Assembly (NCBI GenBank): GCA_003994795.1
Contig: AP018269.1
Coordinates: 2,545,346-2,609,345 of the forward strand
Reading direction: 5' to 3'
Source: Cylindrospermum sp. NIES-4074
Lineage (GTDB): Bacteria; Cyanobacteriota; Cyanobacteriia; Cyanobacteriales; Nostocaceae
Length of the DNA: 64,000 nucleotides
Below the pieces are notes generated by a model. That model saw only the letters and a program-made list of their open reading frames with translations, made no database searches and had not been told where the DNA came from. The position numbers were made by a program, and so were the translations under genes. This document shows positions 23,660 through 32,096 of this stretch, piece by piece (within the stretch, counting starts at the first letter, position 1; the number at the start of each line of letters is the position of its first letter).

Positions 23660-25090
23660 TCAAGCTAACTTATGTTTACTGCTCACCTCTAGAGGCAAGA
23701 AAATCGTCAAAACTTCCCCGTATTGTGGGCGTTGGCGTACAATCAGTTTGCCACCAATAGCCTGAAACAAATGCTTAGTTGCTGCAATATTTAAACTAAT
23801 CGTTCCCGTTTCCGGTTGAAACATCAGCAATTGACCAAGCGCTTTCCGAATTGGTGGTGTTGCTGGTATGTCTGTTTTACCTGCGTCTAAGCATTGGGGT
23901 TGAGGCGATAATTGTAACTTTAGTTGATCTCCAGCCGGAATCACCTGGACTTGAATATGGCTACCAGGGGGTAAACTGCGGGTGAAATTCTCCATCAAAC
24001 CCGTCAGTACCTGATCCAACATAGTCGGATTGCTCACCACCGTTGGTAGGTGCTGGGGTAAAACCACATCCAAAGTCAAGTTCCGCCGCTTCGCCGCTTG
24101 TTGCCAACGAGGAACGCTCTGCTGTAATACTTGATCTAAGCACATCGGCGTTAGTTGAGTGCTGGAAGATTTCACCGTCGGGCAAGTTTCTAATTCTGCT
24201 GCTTTAAATAGCAACTCCATCCGGTCAATTTGCTCGGTACACTCGTGGTCGATAACTTCCAAACGAGAAAGTACATTAGCTGGCAAATCCCGCCGCTTTA
24301 ACAGCAGACGAGTCATAGTGCGAATAGTTGTCAGTGGCGTGCGAACTTCATGAGCAAAAGCTTGCAGCAATTCCACATCAGGACGAAGAGGAGCGGTGAT
24401 GACGTGATGGGGTTCGGGCGTTACGGGGTGATTCGGTGTCACAGTGTCCGCTGCTGGTGCAGTTAACTCCTGAAGCAACAACTGGCTAAACTGCATGACT
24501 ATACGGTAATCTGGAGCCACAGGAGAATACTTTTGTACCTGCTCATCTAAATCAGCATAAAATTCTGAGTTTGTCAGTATTACCCTAGCTCCTAAAGCTC
24601 GCCAAGCCTGCTGGACTACCTCTGGTTCAAAAGAGAAGGAAAATTCTTTTTTCCCACTCCTGTGCTCTGCCAAAACCAAGACTAGCCTGAATTTATCGGT
24701 GAATACCAAGCAAAACTGCTCCCACCGTAGAGGGTCATCAGGTAATAAAGGTAGTATTGATTCTTGGGGAGCGATTTCTTCTACCGTCGCAATAGCAGGC
24801 GGCATATGAAATGGCATCAGCGCCAACGGGTTAAACGGCTTTGCGGTAAAAGTTACCGTTTGCAAACTTTGAGTTAATTTTGGCTGACTAAATAGGGGGG
24901 CTGGGGCAGCTAAAACCAAACCTTGGGTGACATCAGGTGAAGTTGTTGCTAAAGTATTGAGCAGTAAACGTTCCGTCGCTGCTAGGCTGACGCACCACTG
25001 TCGCTCTGCTTTGGCAGGTATACACTCAGCCACACTTGATTGACTTTCGGCTAAAACTTCACTCAAACTTGGCAATATCCATTCGTACAC
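23660..25090 (-). CDS. Sensor histidine kinase with degenerate ATPase domain
   Basis: 476 residues. The N-terminal ~200 residues (EQFCLVFTDKFRLVLVLAEH; FSFEPEVVQQAWRALGARVI) look like a soluble DICT-type sensory region. A HisKA dimerisation helix follows with the phospho-acceptor His in FAHEVRTPLTTIRT (about residue 248). The catalytic ATPase domain is unusual: an N-box-like GLMENFTRSLP is present, but the D-x-G-x-G and GTGLGL boxes are not recognisable (the region reads LKLQLSPQPQCLDAGKT and LNIAATKHLFQAIGGKLIVR). Autokinase activity is thus doubtful; it may act as a phosphatase or docking partner. No membrane segment. No adjacent response regulator apart from the receiver remnant just downstream. 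Confidence 0.8.
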   Translation of the reverse strand: MYEWILPSLSEVLAESQSSVAECIPAKAERQWCVSLAATERLLLNTLATTSPDVTQGLVLAAPAPLFSQPKLTQSLQTVTFTAKPFNPLALMPFHMPPAIATVEEIAPQESILPLLPDDPLRWEQFCLVFTDKFRLVLVLAEHRSGKKEFSFSFEPEVVQQAWRALGARVILTNSEFYADLDEQVQKYSPVAPDYRIVMQFSQLLLQELTAPAADTVTPNHPVTPEPHHVITAPLRPDVELLQAFAHEVRTPLTTIRTMTRLLLKRRDLPANVLSRLEVIDHECTEQIDRMELLFKAAELETCPTVKSSSTQLTPMCLDQVLQQSVPRWQQAAKRRNLTLDVVLPQHLPTVVSNPTMLDQVLTGLMENFTRSLPPGSHIQVQVIPAGDQLKLQLSPQPQCLDAGKTDIPATPPIRKALGQLLMFQPETGTISLNIAATKHLFQAIGGKLIVRQRPQYGEVLTIFLPLEVSSKHKLA

Positions 25091-25611
25091 AGGTTTTCAC
25101 CCCTTCTCGAAGAGTGTCTAACGGCGGCTAGGGTAGGCGTTGCACCATATACTTACGAGATTATATTGAATTGGGTACTTGTGACAGTCGTAGAACCGAA
25201 CAATTGAGGTGGAATTTCCCCTGTTAAATAGCTCGCTGATGGCTGAATGTCAGGAAACTTTGAGCAGGGATCGCCAAATATCTCCAAATCTGATAACATC
25301 AAGTGACCGTCGTGGTGCATTTTCGTCTACCCTAAAGAAGCTGCTGGATGTCTACATCAAATTTGTAGCCAGCCAAATACCGTAAGCAAAGCCACTTCTG
25401 TCCGCATTCATCATGGAAATTAAATTGGCACTTCTAAAAACTGCCCGCCAGATTTTAACCTTTAGAAGTTGTCCAAATTTTAATTTTCAAAACCCTAAGT
25501 GCTTAGTTCAGCACTTTATACTTTTTCACCTTTAATCGTTGTTTAACATTCGCTCCTCAGCAACACACACAGATCAATTAATCGCTTCAAGTGCTCAATT
25601 CGGAGATAAAA
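25091..25611. other. Intergenic region between kinase and BON lipoprotein genes
   Basis: No gene is recognised in these 521 bases. They should contain the divergent promoters of the histidine kinase (minus) and the BON lipoprotein (plus). A small inverted repeat (CTTCTAAA ... TTTAGAAG, about 25432-25469) is the only visible structure. Confidence 0.4.
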
Positions 25612-26196
25612 ATGAAAAAGCTAATTCCTTTTCTTATCAGTGGCGTTTTGGTAGCTAGTGTATTTGGTTGCCAAGAAACTCCTAAAACTAGTTCAGAAAA
25701 TCCTAGTACCACCAGTGAAGCCACCACAACACCAGCAAAAGAAGCATCAGCAAAAACTGAAGCTGCGGCTAAAGATGCAGCAGAAACTGCTAAAACACCA
25801 GTAAAAGCTGCGTCTGAGACAACCAAAACAGCGGCTAAAGATGCTACCGAAACCGCTAAAACCTCAACTGAAAAAGCTACAGGTGCTGCTGAAACAGCGG
25901 CTAAAGATGCTACCAAAACCGCTAAAACCTCAACTGAAAAAGCTACAGGTGCTGCTGAAAAACCCAAAAAAGTAGTGACAGCAGGGGCTGCTGTTAAAAG
26001 CTTAGTTGTCAGCAAGTTACAGGAAAAGTTACCCGGTAGCAAATTAGCAGTTGACACCAAAGATGGTGTTGTCACCGTCACTGGCACAGTTCCCACTGAA
26101 GCAGATTTGCAGAAAATTGAACCCATTGTTAAGCCACTAAAAGGCGTTAAAAGCGTAAAAGTAGAAGCAAAAGTTTCAGATGTGAAAAAGCCATAG
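25612..26196 (+). CDS. BON-domain lipoprotein with LEA-like repeats
   Basis: 194 residues from the ATG at 25612, chosen because CGGAGAT sits at ribosome-site distance and because it yields a proper lipoprotein signal (MKKLIPFLISGVLVASVFGC, lipobox VFGC). The upstream ATG at 25591 lacks these. After a Ser/Thr-rich linker, residues about 40-120 consist of Ala/Lys/Thr/Glu-rich repeats (AAKDATETAKTSTEKATGAA) resembling LEA group-3 11-mers. A 22-residue unit is present twice as a near-exact 66-bp tandem DNA repeat (25828-25959). The C-terminal BON domain (about 125-190: AVDTKDGVVTVTGTVPTEAD) binds phospholipid in relatives. I infer an outer-membrane or periplasmic stress lipoprotein. Confidence 0.88.
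   Translation: MKKLIPFLISGVLVASVFGCQETPKTSSENPSTTSEATTTPAKEASAKTEAAAKDAAETAKTPVKAASETTKTAAKDATETAKTSTEKATGAAETAAKDATKTAKTSTEKATGAAEKPKKVVTAGAAVKSLVVSKLQEKLPGSKLAVDTKDGVVTVTGTVPTEADLQKIEPIVKPLKGVKSVKVEAKVSDVKKP
25828..25959. repeat. 66-bp tandem repeat inside the BON lipoprotein gene
   Basis: Two copies, 25828-25893 and 25894-25959, differ at one position I can see (GAAACC versus AAAACC). Each encodes 22 residues, exactly two 11-mers, so the duplication keeps the frame and the helical phase. Confidence 0.8.
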
Positions 26197-26316
26197 AATT
26201 TAACAATCAACAATACAGGTGTTAGGAGTCAAATTAGATTTGTAGCTACTCAACAATCTTACGATTTAATTCTGGCTTCTATGATTTAATCATCTCAAAG
26301 CGAAATCGCAAATTAT

Positions 26317-26348
26317 CAGGACTTACTTTTACGTAAGTCCTGTTTTTT
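26317..26348 (+). terminator. Rho-independent terminator of the BON lipoprotein gene
   Basis: CAGGACTTAC-TTTTAC-GTAAGTCCTG followed directly by TTTTTTA: a perfect 10-bp stem and U-tract, 120 bases after the stop. Confidence 0.85.
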
Positions 26349-26399
26349 ATTCGGGGAATTAATCACAGCACCATATTGCAATGGTTCAGTTAAAAAATT

Positions 26400-26473
26400 G
26401 TAGGTTGGGTAGAACGAAGTGAAACCCAACACAGTCGCAGAAATGTTGGGTTTCGTTCCTCAACCCAACCTAC
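26400..26473. repeat. Long inverted repeat (MITE-like), GTAGGTTGGG family
   Basis: The left arm starts GTAGGTTGGGTAGAACGAAG and the right arm ends CGTTCCTCAACCCAACCTAC; inner arms GAAACCCAACA and TGTTGGGTTTC also pair. The whole 74-bp unit folds as one long hairpin. It is a very common Nostoc-type intergenic element, here between the BON terminator and the frameshifted gene. Confidence 0.75.
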
Positions 26474-26573
26474 TAGCTGTGACTTCTATCAGTCAGAGTA
26501 AATTCCCTTTAAGGTTGAAAATTGGAGATGAACCTGTGAATTTCTACAATTAGGGATTCCATCTTTAAATAAG

Positions 26574-27004
26574 TCATACTTTAGCCGTTTCTTTCTCAGA
26601 TTCTAACCAGCGTTCATAAGCTTCTTTATCTCCACCAAATGAATCATTTAATACTTGACGTTCTGGCATTGGCTGGAGTGGCGCATTAATAGGTGAATAT
26701 TTGCAATAAAAATTACAATCATGTCAAAACCCATACTTACCGGAATATCAGGCGTGTAAGTTTCAACGTGAGTTACTTCCCAATCACTTGGGCGATAATG
26801 GGTTTTAGCTTCTGGATACTGTGGTTCAGCAAACTGTTCAACTCGGATAAATTCTGGTGGACGATAACCAGGTTCTGGTAATGGTTTGTCTGAACAATCA
26901 TAATGTTCAGCCAGAGTTTTAGTCAAAGAACCTGTGTGGGCATATTTTCTTTGTTCCCAGCCTGGTTGACGTTTCTCAGCACGGAAAACAATCCACTTAC
27001 GCAT
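26574..27004 (-). pseudogene. Conserved hypothetical protein disrupted by a -1 frameshift
   Basis: The frame from the ATG at 27004 (MRKWIVFRAEKRQPGWEQRK) reads about 98 plausible residues to FDMIVIF. It then continues as low-quality sequence (IANIHLLMRHSSQCQNV) to a stop at 26648. The shifted frame reads on as YCKYSPINAPLQPMPERQVL, then NDSFGGDKEAYERWLESEKE to a stop at 26574. The switch coincides with an A5 run on the plus strand (26708-26712); one extra base would give a single 143-residue protein. It is either a genuine frameshift mutation or a homopolymer sequencing error. The intact protein would be a soluble Trp/Tyr/Pro-rich protein of unknown function. Confidence 0.7.
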
Positions 27005-27348
27005 TGTTAATTCTCCTAATCAGTATTGGTTTCGTAATACGACTCTGGAAATTCAGTTTTGCCATCGAACACACAATCGACGCGCCTAACACATCCTATA
27101 TTTATTTTACGTTTACCACTGGGATGGGGGTTTCAAAGCCCATTGGTGTCAATTTAAGTTACAGATGGCTTAACGGTTAGCTTCCACACCCGCCCTGAAA
27201 TGAATTTCAGGGCTAATAGCTAAAGTCTACTGAAGTAGACTAAGGAATTTTGAGATTATTTAATCATTTTTAGATGACTTGAACTATTAGCAATGAACTT
27301 AATTTTCTTGTGGTGTATAGATTTTACGTTAAGTTGACACTTGTGTTC
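27005..27348. other. Intergenic region with double-hairpin repeat
   Basis: These 344 bases contain the double-hairpin element at 27193-27241 and otherwise AT-rich sequence with no gene seen. They lie upstream of the frameshifted gene and downstream of the gene at 27349, both on the minus strand. Confidence 0.5.
27193..27241. repeat. Double-hairpin intergenic repeat, copy 2
   Basis: CCCTGAAAT-GA-ATTTCAGGG and AGTCTACT-GA-AGTAGACT, both perfect, are joined by GCTAATAGCTAA. It has the same architecture as the copy at 7925-7971. Stem sequences differ by compensating changes while the linker is conserved, which argues that folding matters. Confidence 0.7.
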
Positions 27349-28155
27349 TCAATTGAGTTCTCGATAAAATATAAAAGATGGGTCATTTTTTATTTTGTCG
27401 AAATTATCGAGGTTTTTTATTTCATATTTAACCATCATATTATCTGGATCTAAACCTCTTATCTGTTCAGGAATTGGACGCATAAAAAATAATATGTTTC
27501 CTTTTTCGAGTAATTCAAAACTATTTTGACATTCTGCTATGTCTTGAATTGGTAAATAGAAATTATAATCACCTGACGCAAGAACATTTAAAATATTGAC
27601 TGGGCGAAATTCTACGCTACATTTTATACCTTCCTCAATTTCTTCTGTAATTGTGAACATAGTTTTAATATTTCTTGTTTGTAAAAGCAAATTTTTGAAT
27701 ATAGAATTTACTTCTTCAATACTGAGTTCTACTCGTGAACTACTTTTCCCTATCACATCCCCAACAGCGACCAAATAATCTTTAATGTCTGTATCAGTTG
27801 TTTCTCCAGACAGCTTGAGTTCTAACTCTTTGCCACTACTTGTTTTTACAGTTAAAGAGAGCTTTTGATTGTCAGTACTGGGTAATTGCTTTGAGGATTT
27901 TTTATCTTGTTGAAACTTTAATACACTAACAGTAGCATTAATTACTGTTGCAACAGAAGTAATAAGGGGCGCAATTTGTACCGCTTGATTTACTATAATT
28001 TGGAGATTATTGATCAAATCACTCTTAAAACTATCTAACCGCAATTCAGAGAGATTGATATCAGCCTCTATTCCTTCTTGTTCAAAAGCCTCCTTACTTA
28101 GAGAGGTAATTTTTTCAAAATCACCTTGAGTCCCAGACAGTGTAATACAAATCAT
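27349..28155 (-). CDS. Hypothetical protein, possibly EACC1-like N-terminal part
   Basis: 268 residues, AT-rich gene, no firm family. Residues about 45-85 form a hydrophobic helix pair (LINNLQIIVNQAVQIAPLIT, SVATVINATVSVLKF). They are followed by a beta-strand pair LSLTVKTSSGKELELKLSGE and TDTDIKDYL. This order (helix, then K/R-rich turn, then LTVxTxxGKELEL) recalls effector-associated constant component domains of conflict systems, but I am not sure. The C-terminal half is beta-rich (VELSIEEVNSIFKNLL; VKYEIKNLDNFDKIKNDPSF) without catalytic motifs. It stands alone on the minus strand. Function unknown. Confidence 0.65.
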   Translation of the reverse strand: MICITLSGTQGDFEKITSLSKEAFEQEGIEADINLSELRLDSFKSDLINNLQIIVNQAVQIAPLITSVATVINATVSVLKFQQDKKSSKQLPSTDNQKLSLTVKTSSGKELELKLSGETTDTDIKDYLVAVGDVIGKSSSRVELSIEEVNSIFKNLLLQTRNIKTMFTITEEIEEGIKCSVEFRPVNILNVLASGDYNFYLPIQDIAECQNSFELLEKGNILFFMRPIPEQIRGLDPDNMMVKYEIKNLDNFDKIKNDPSFIFYRELN

Positions 28156-28402
28156 GGCTAATTTTATACTAGTGGATACAGAATATTATAACTTTTTTTT
28201 TAATACAGCGTATCAAGTCATAACCTAAGACAGTAATATTACTAATGATTAGCCAATGTGCAACTTTCCAGAGGAGACGAAAAGTGATACCTTCGGTAAG
28301 CTCCGCTCACGCACACAGCACCCCCCACACAAGGGCGATTAAGATTTAAAGACCAGTACAACCCAACATCTCGAACTCAAGTTAAATAGGCGCTAAAATC
28401 AA

Positions 28403-30184
28403 GTGAGCCTTTGTCCTCTAGCGGTTTTGTCCCAGATAACTCTAAACGCCGTACACTGCATAAATCCTGACTGTCAACGCCCTTATCCTCAACCCTGGGG
28501 AAACAAATTTTGCAACAGCTGTGGCGCACCGCTACAGCTGCTAGACCGCTATTACCCCATCCAGCAGTTGGGGTCGGGAGGATTTGCCCAAATTTATACC
28601 ATTTGGGATGAAAAAACCCATACAGAGAAGGTTTTGAAGGTGCTGGTGGAAAATTCCCCCAAGGCGTTAGAGTTGTTTACACAAGAGGCGGCAGTTTTAA
28701 GCAGTTTGCAGCATCCGGGAGTTCCCAGAGTCGAGGCTAATGGGTATTTTCAAATAAATTTGACTAATCCTAAACCGCACCAAATCGCTTGTTTGGTGAT
28801 GGAAAAAATTAATGGGCAAACTCTAGAGGAGGTGCTGAGAAGTTATCCTCAAGGGTGTCCAGAGGATTTGGTGTTAAATTGGTTTGTCCAAGCTGTGAAG
28901 ATTTTACAGGAATTGCACAAACGCCAGATTATTCACCGAGATATTAAACCTTCTAATTTGATGCTGCGTAATTCCTCACCTACGGCAATTATACCAGGGG
29001 GGAATGGCGGAAATCGGTTGGTGTTGATTGATTTTGGGGGGGCGAAACAATTTAGCGGGGCGATAATGCGATCGCCTTCTAGTTCCACTCGCTTATTTTC
29101 TTCTGGCTACAGTCCACCAGAACAAGTGACTGGGGCAAATATCGGCCCGGCGGCTGATTTTTATGCCTTGGGGCGGACGATGATTGAATTACTCACTGGT
29201 AAGTATCCGCCAAATTTGGAAGATCCCGTAACTGGGGAGTTACGCTGGCGAAATCGGGGCAACTTTAACCCGCGTCTGGCAGATTTGCTGGATGAAATGG
29301 TGCGGGAAGATGTGCGATCGCGTCCCGCAAATGCCGCTATCATTCAAAAACGCTTGGCGAAAATCTCCCAAGCATCATCACAGCAAGGGTTATTTACGCC
29401 CTTGGCTAACGCCATTAAACAGGCTGCCACCCAATTGTCTCAGGAATTTACCCTGTTAATGCAAGGGATTGAGCAAGCTTTAGGTGATTTAAGCCAAGCT
29501 ATTGGTAATACTACAGTTTCGATAATTGGGGCGATCGCGCAAATCTTACTAGCTTGTATAGCTACAGTATGGGCAATGCTGCTTACTAGTCTAGGTGCTG
29601 CTGTTGGGGCTGTGGCTGGTTTTGCTTTAGCTTATCGCACAAATTTAGGCGATCGGCTCGTAGAGTTTATATCCCAGCAGCTACCCCAATATTTCCCCAA
29701 CAGTCAACCAGTTTTTGGGGCAGAAATTATCGTTTTTGCCGTTGCTGGTTTAGGAACCGCTTGGGGACTCACCGCATCCGGGTGTTTTGGTCAACGGCGG
29801 CGCTATTTAGTCGCATCGCTGATGGGTATAATTAGCTATAGCTTAGGCTGGATAATTGGGCAAATGTTCACCCCACAAAATAGCGGTGCGAGTTTGGTGG
29901 CATGGATTTTAGTCGCAGTTTCCCTACTCACCTTGAGTTTAGGTATTCGCAGCCACCACATAGTTTACGCTTTGGTCGCTGCTTTAGGCAGTGCCAATAT
30001 TTTGGCGGGTTTGATTCGTCTGGGTTTTCCCCTAACCGTCTTCCAATTTTCTAGCCAACCCGGCTGGCTGGAATTATCCTTACCTGTCGCTTTTTTTAGC
30101 CTTGAGGGCGTCTTGATCAGCTTTTGGCTGGGGGTGAGTTATTACATGATTGTGCCTGGATTGCGTTGGTTAGGCTGGCGTTAA
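28403..30184 (+). CDS. Membrane-anchored Ser/Thr protein kinase with zinc ribbon
   Basis: 593 residues from a GTG start. A zinc-ribbon (CINPDCQRPYP ... FCNSCGAP, about 18-42) precedes a eukaryotic-type kinase domain (about 48-310). This has a Gly-rich loop (LGSGGFAQIYTIWD), catalytic loop IIHRDIKPSNLML, DFGG metal motif (LVLIDFGGAKQFSG) and APE-like YSPPEQVTGANIGPAADFYA. All active-site residues are present. The C-terminal third has five to six hydrophobic segments (IAQILLACIATVWAMLLTSL; AEIIVFAVAGLGTAWGLTAS), so the kinase is membrane-bound with a cytosolic catalytic domain. This architecture is widespread in Nostoc-type genomes; the stimulus is unknown. A hairpin terminator follows. Confidence 0.93.
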   Translation: MSLCPLAVLSQITLNAVHCINPDCQRPYPQPWGNKFCNSCGAPLQLLDRYYPIQQLGSGGFAQIYTIWDEKTHTEKVLKVLVENSPKALELFTQEAAVLSSLQHPGVPRVEANGYFQINLTNPKPHQIACLVMEKINGQTLEEVLRSYPQGCPEDLVLNWFVQAVKILQELHKRQIIHRDIKPSNLMLRNSSPTAIIPGGNGGNRLVLIDFGGAKQFSGAIMRSPSSSTRLFSSGYSPPEQVTGANIGPAADFYALGRTMIELLTGKYPPNLEDPVTGELRWRNRGNFNPRLADLLDEMVREDVRSRPANAAIIQKRLAKISQASSQQGLFTPLANAIKQAATQLSQEFTLLMQGIEQALGDLSQAIGNTTVSIIGAIAQILLACIATVWAMLLTSLGAAVGAVAGFALAYRTNLGDRLVEFISQQLPQYFPNSQPVFGAEIIVFAVAGLGTAWGLTASGCFGQRRRYLVASLMGIISYSLGWIIGQMFTPQNSGASLVAWILVAVSLLTLSLGIRSHHIVYALVAALGSANILAGLIRLGFPLTVFQFSSQPGWLELSLPVAFFSLEGVLISFWLGVSYYMIVPGLRWLGWR

Positions 30185-30598
30185 TTCTGTGGGGTGTGGG
30201 GTATGGAATTACAGGTTTGGGGAAAGAAACTGAAAATTAAGATCCCCCCAGCCAAACGAGAAGAGGTGGCTAGGGGGATCACATAGTTGGTAGTCTATAA
30301 AGGGTTCAGTATAGTTGCCTGACTATCTTATTGTAGGGCCTCCATTTTATTTTGTGAAGCCCTAAAATAATGATTCATGGTTTTTTTATAAATTCTTTAT
30401 CCCAGCTTGAATGCTAGAGAACTCTTAACAGGAAAGAGCAAAGAAGGGAAGAGGAAAGAAGGTAGGTGGATGTATAAGTCGTTTTTTTCAAAAATTCAGA
30501 CTAGGATTCCAGTATATCAGTTTCCTGTTGGACAAGAGCATTTTGTAGATTTGCACTTCTTTATCATGGGAACAAAAGCTGTAAACCAAAACTAATCA
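30185..30598. other. Intergenic region between kinase and M20 genes
   Basis: These 414 bases hold the kinase terminator at 30241-30280 and then AT-rich sequence. A 62-codon frame at 30407-30595 ends 3 bases before the next gene but has unconvincing composition and no family resemblance. I leave it uncalled. Confidence 0.5.
30241..30280 (+). terminator. Hairpin after the Ser/Thr kinase gene
   Basis: GATCCCCC(CA)GCCA ... TGGC(TA)GGGGGATC forms a stem of 12 pairs with a two-base mismatch bulge. It lies 57 bases after the kinase stop. No long T-run follows. Confidence 0.6.
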
Positions 30599-31774
30599 AT
30601 GCTTACCCGGATTAAAGACTTAGCCACAACCCTAGCACCCCGCTTGGTTGAAATTCGCCGTCACATTCATTTGCACCCAGAACTCAGCGGTCAGGAATAC
30701 CAAACATCTGCCTTTGTTGCTGGTGTGTTGTCTTCTAGTGGTCTCCATGTGCAAGAGGGAGTCGGCAAAACCGGCGTCATTGGAGAACTGCAAGGAACTC
30801 AGCAAAATGAGCGTTTATTGGCAATTCGCACTGATATGGATGCATTGCCAATTCAAGAACGGACTGGATTAGAATTTGCTTCGCGCACAGCAGGGGTAAT
30901 GCACGCTTGTGGTCACGATATCCATACCACGGTGGGCTTAGGAACGGCAATGGTGCTGTCTCAGGTAGCAGAGGAATTGGGTGGTCAGGTCAGGTTTTTA
31001 TTTCAGCCAGCAGAAGAAATTGCCCAAGGTGCTAATTGGATGGTGGAAGATGGGGCGATGGATAATGTTTCTGCTGTCTTAGGGTTGCACGTTTTCCCTT
31101 CTATCCCCGCAGGTTCTATAGGTATCCGTTATGGCGCTTTGACGGCTGCGGCTGATGATTTAGAAATTATCATTATTGGCGAATCTGGACATGGGGCGCG
31201 TCCCCATGAGGCAATCGATGCTATTTGGATTGCCTCTCAAGTAATTACCGCATTACAACAAGCAATAAGTCGCACACAAAATCCTTTGCGTCCGGTAGTG
31301 TTGAGTATCGGTAAGATTACTGGTGGACGAGCGCCAAATGTGATCGCTGATCAGGTGCAGTTGTTGGGTACTGTGCGATCGCTCCATCCAGAAACCCGCG
31401 CCAGTCTGCCAAACTGGATTGATAACATTGTGGCTAATGTTTGCCATGCCTATGGTGCTAAATATCAAGTTAATTATCACCAAGGCGTCCCCAGTGTGCA
31501 AAATGATTATGCCCTAACACAATTGTTGCAATCGTCAGCAGAAGAAGCTTGGAGTTGCGATCGCGTCCAAGTCTTACCTGAACCCTCCCTTGGTGCTGAA
31601 GATTTTTCTGTATATTTAGAACACGCCCCCGGTTCCATGTTTCGCTTGGGCGTAGGCTACAAAGACAGAATCATCAATCACCCATTACACCATCCCCAAT
31701 TTGAAGTTGATGAATCTGCCATTATCACCGGGGTAGTAACCCTAGCATACGCCGCCTACAAATACTGGCTTTGA
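30599..31774 (+). CDS. M20 family amidohydrolase (N-acyl amino acid hydrolase type)
   Basis: 391 residues, family-typical length. It is a dinuclear metal amidohydrolase of the M20D branch (hippurate/N-acetyl-amino-acid/IAA-conjugate hydrolases). Metal and catalytic motifs in order are IRTDMDALPIQE (about 80-91), MHACGHDIHTTVG (Cys/His ligands, about 100-112) and FQPAEEIAQGANWM (catalytic Glu/Glu pair, about 137-150). The dimerisation-domain His is in GESGHGARPHEAID and the last His ligand is in IINHPLHHPQFEVDE. Cytoplasmic. The precise acyl and amino-acid substrate cannot be read from sequence. It is transcribed alone. Confidence 0.93.
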   Translation: MLTRIKDLATTLAPRLVEIRRHIHLHPELSGQEYQTSAFVAGVLSSSGLHVQEGVGKTGVIGELQGTQQNERLLAIRTDMDALPIQERTGLEFASRTAGVMHACGHDIHTTVGLGTAMVLSQVAEELGGQVRFLFQPAEEIAQGANWMVEDGAMDNVSAVLGLHVFPSIPAGSIGIRYGALTAAADDLEIIIIGESGHGARPHEAIDAIWIASQVITALQQAISRTQNPLRPVVLSIGKITGGRAPNVIADQVQLLGTVRSLHPETRASLPNWIDNIVANVCHAYGAKYQVNYHQGVPSVQNDYALTQLLQSSAEEAWSCDRVQVLPEPSLGAEDFSVYLEHAPGSMFRLGVGYKDRIINHPLHHPQFEVDESAIITGVVTLAYAAYKYWL

Positions 31775-32096
31775 ACTGGATATTGGGGAGATCCTTAACC
31801 AACCTCACTCCCCCCTCTCCCCACACTCCCAATCCCCAGCCGGTACGGTAAACCGTAGTTCACAAACATTAATTTAATTGTTAAGTTTAGTTACATAAAT
31901 AAATTTTTACGGCAAGCGTTGCCATTGAGGAGAAATCATGAGATCCAGTAGTATTCTCGCTTAAGCGATCGCACTCCAAAAGTATTTTACAAATGGGTTT
32001 GTCTCGCTCATCGATTGAGAAATCCTGACTGGTCTTGAGGCAAGTTTTTTTAACTCTGCTAGCATTAAACCCTATTTAACCTTTTTTAACATTGCC
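31775..32096. other. Intergenic region with a possible leader peptide
   Basis: These 322 bases carry a small stem TACGGT-AA-ACCGTA (31844-31857) and, further on, the nine-codon frame described separately (31938-31964). No other gene is seen. Confidence 0.45.
31938..31964 (+). other. Possible 8-residue leader ORF with a strong ribosome site
   Basis: GAGGAGAAATC precedes an ATG that reads MRSSSILA and stops. The Shine-Dalgarno match is among the best in the window, yet the frame is tiny and overlaps no gene. It may be a regulatory leader for the DUF2949/ftsH genes or the surviving start of a lost gene. Confidence 0.3.

Noticed and set aside
23433-23663. Minus-strand 76-codon frame
   Set aside because: It is antisense to the receiver-domain remnant, and the plus-strand reading gives a far better family match.
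25587-26213. Minus-strand 208-codon frame across the BON lipoprotein
   Set aside because: It is the antisense shadow of a repetitive Ala/Lys-rich gene; the plus strand has the lipobox, ribosome site and BON domain.
26400-26473. CRISPR-like repeat
   Set aside because: It is one long hairpin, not a spaced array; no direct repeats with regular spacers were seen anywhere in the window.
30407-30595. 62-codon frame just before the M20 gene
   Set aside because: No ribosome site, low-complexity Lys/Arg-rich start and no family resemblance.
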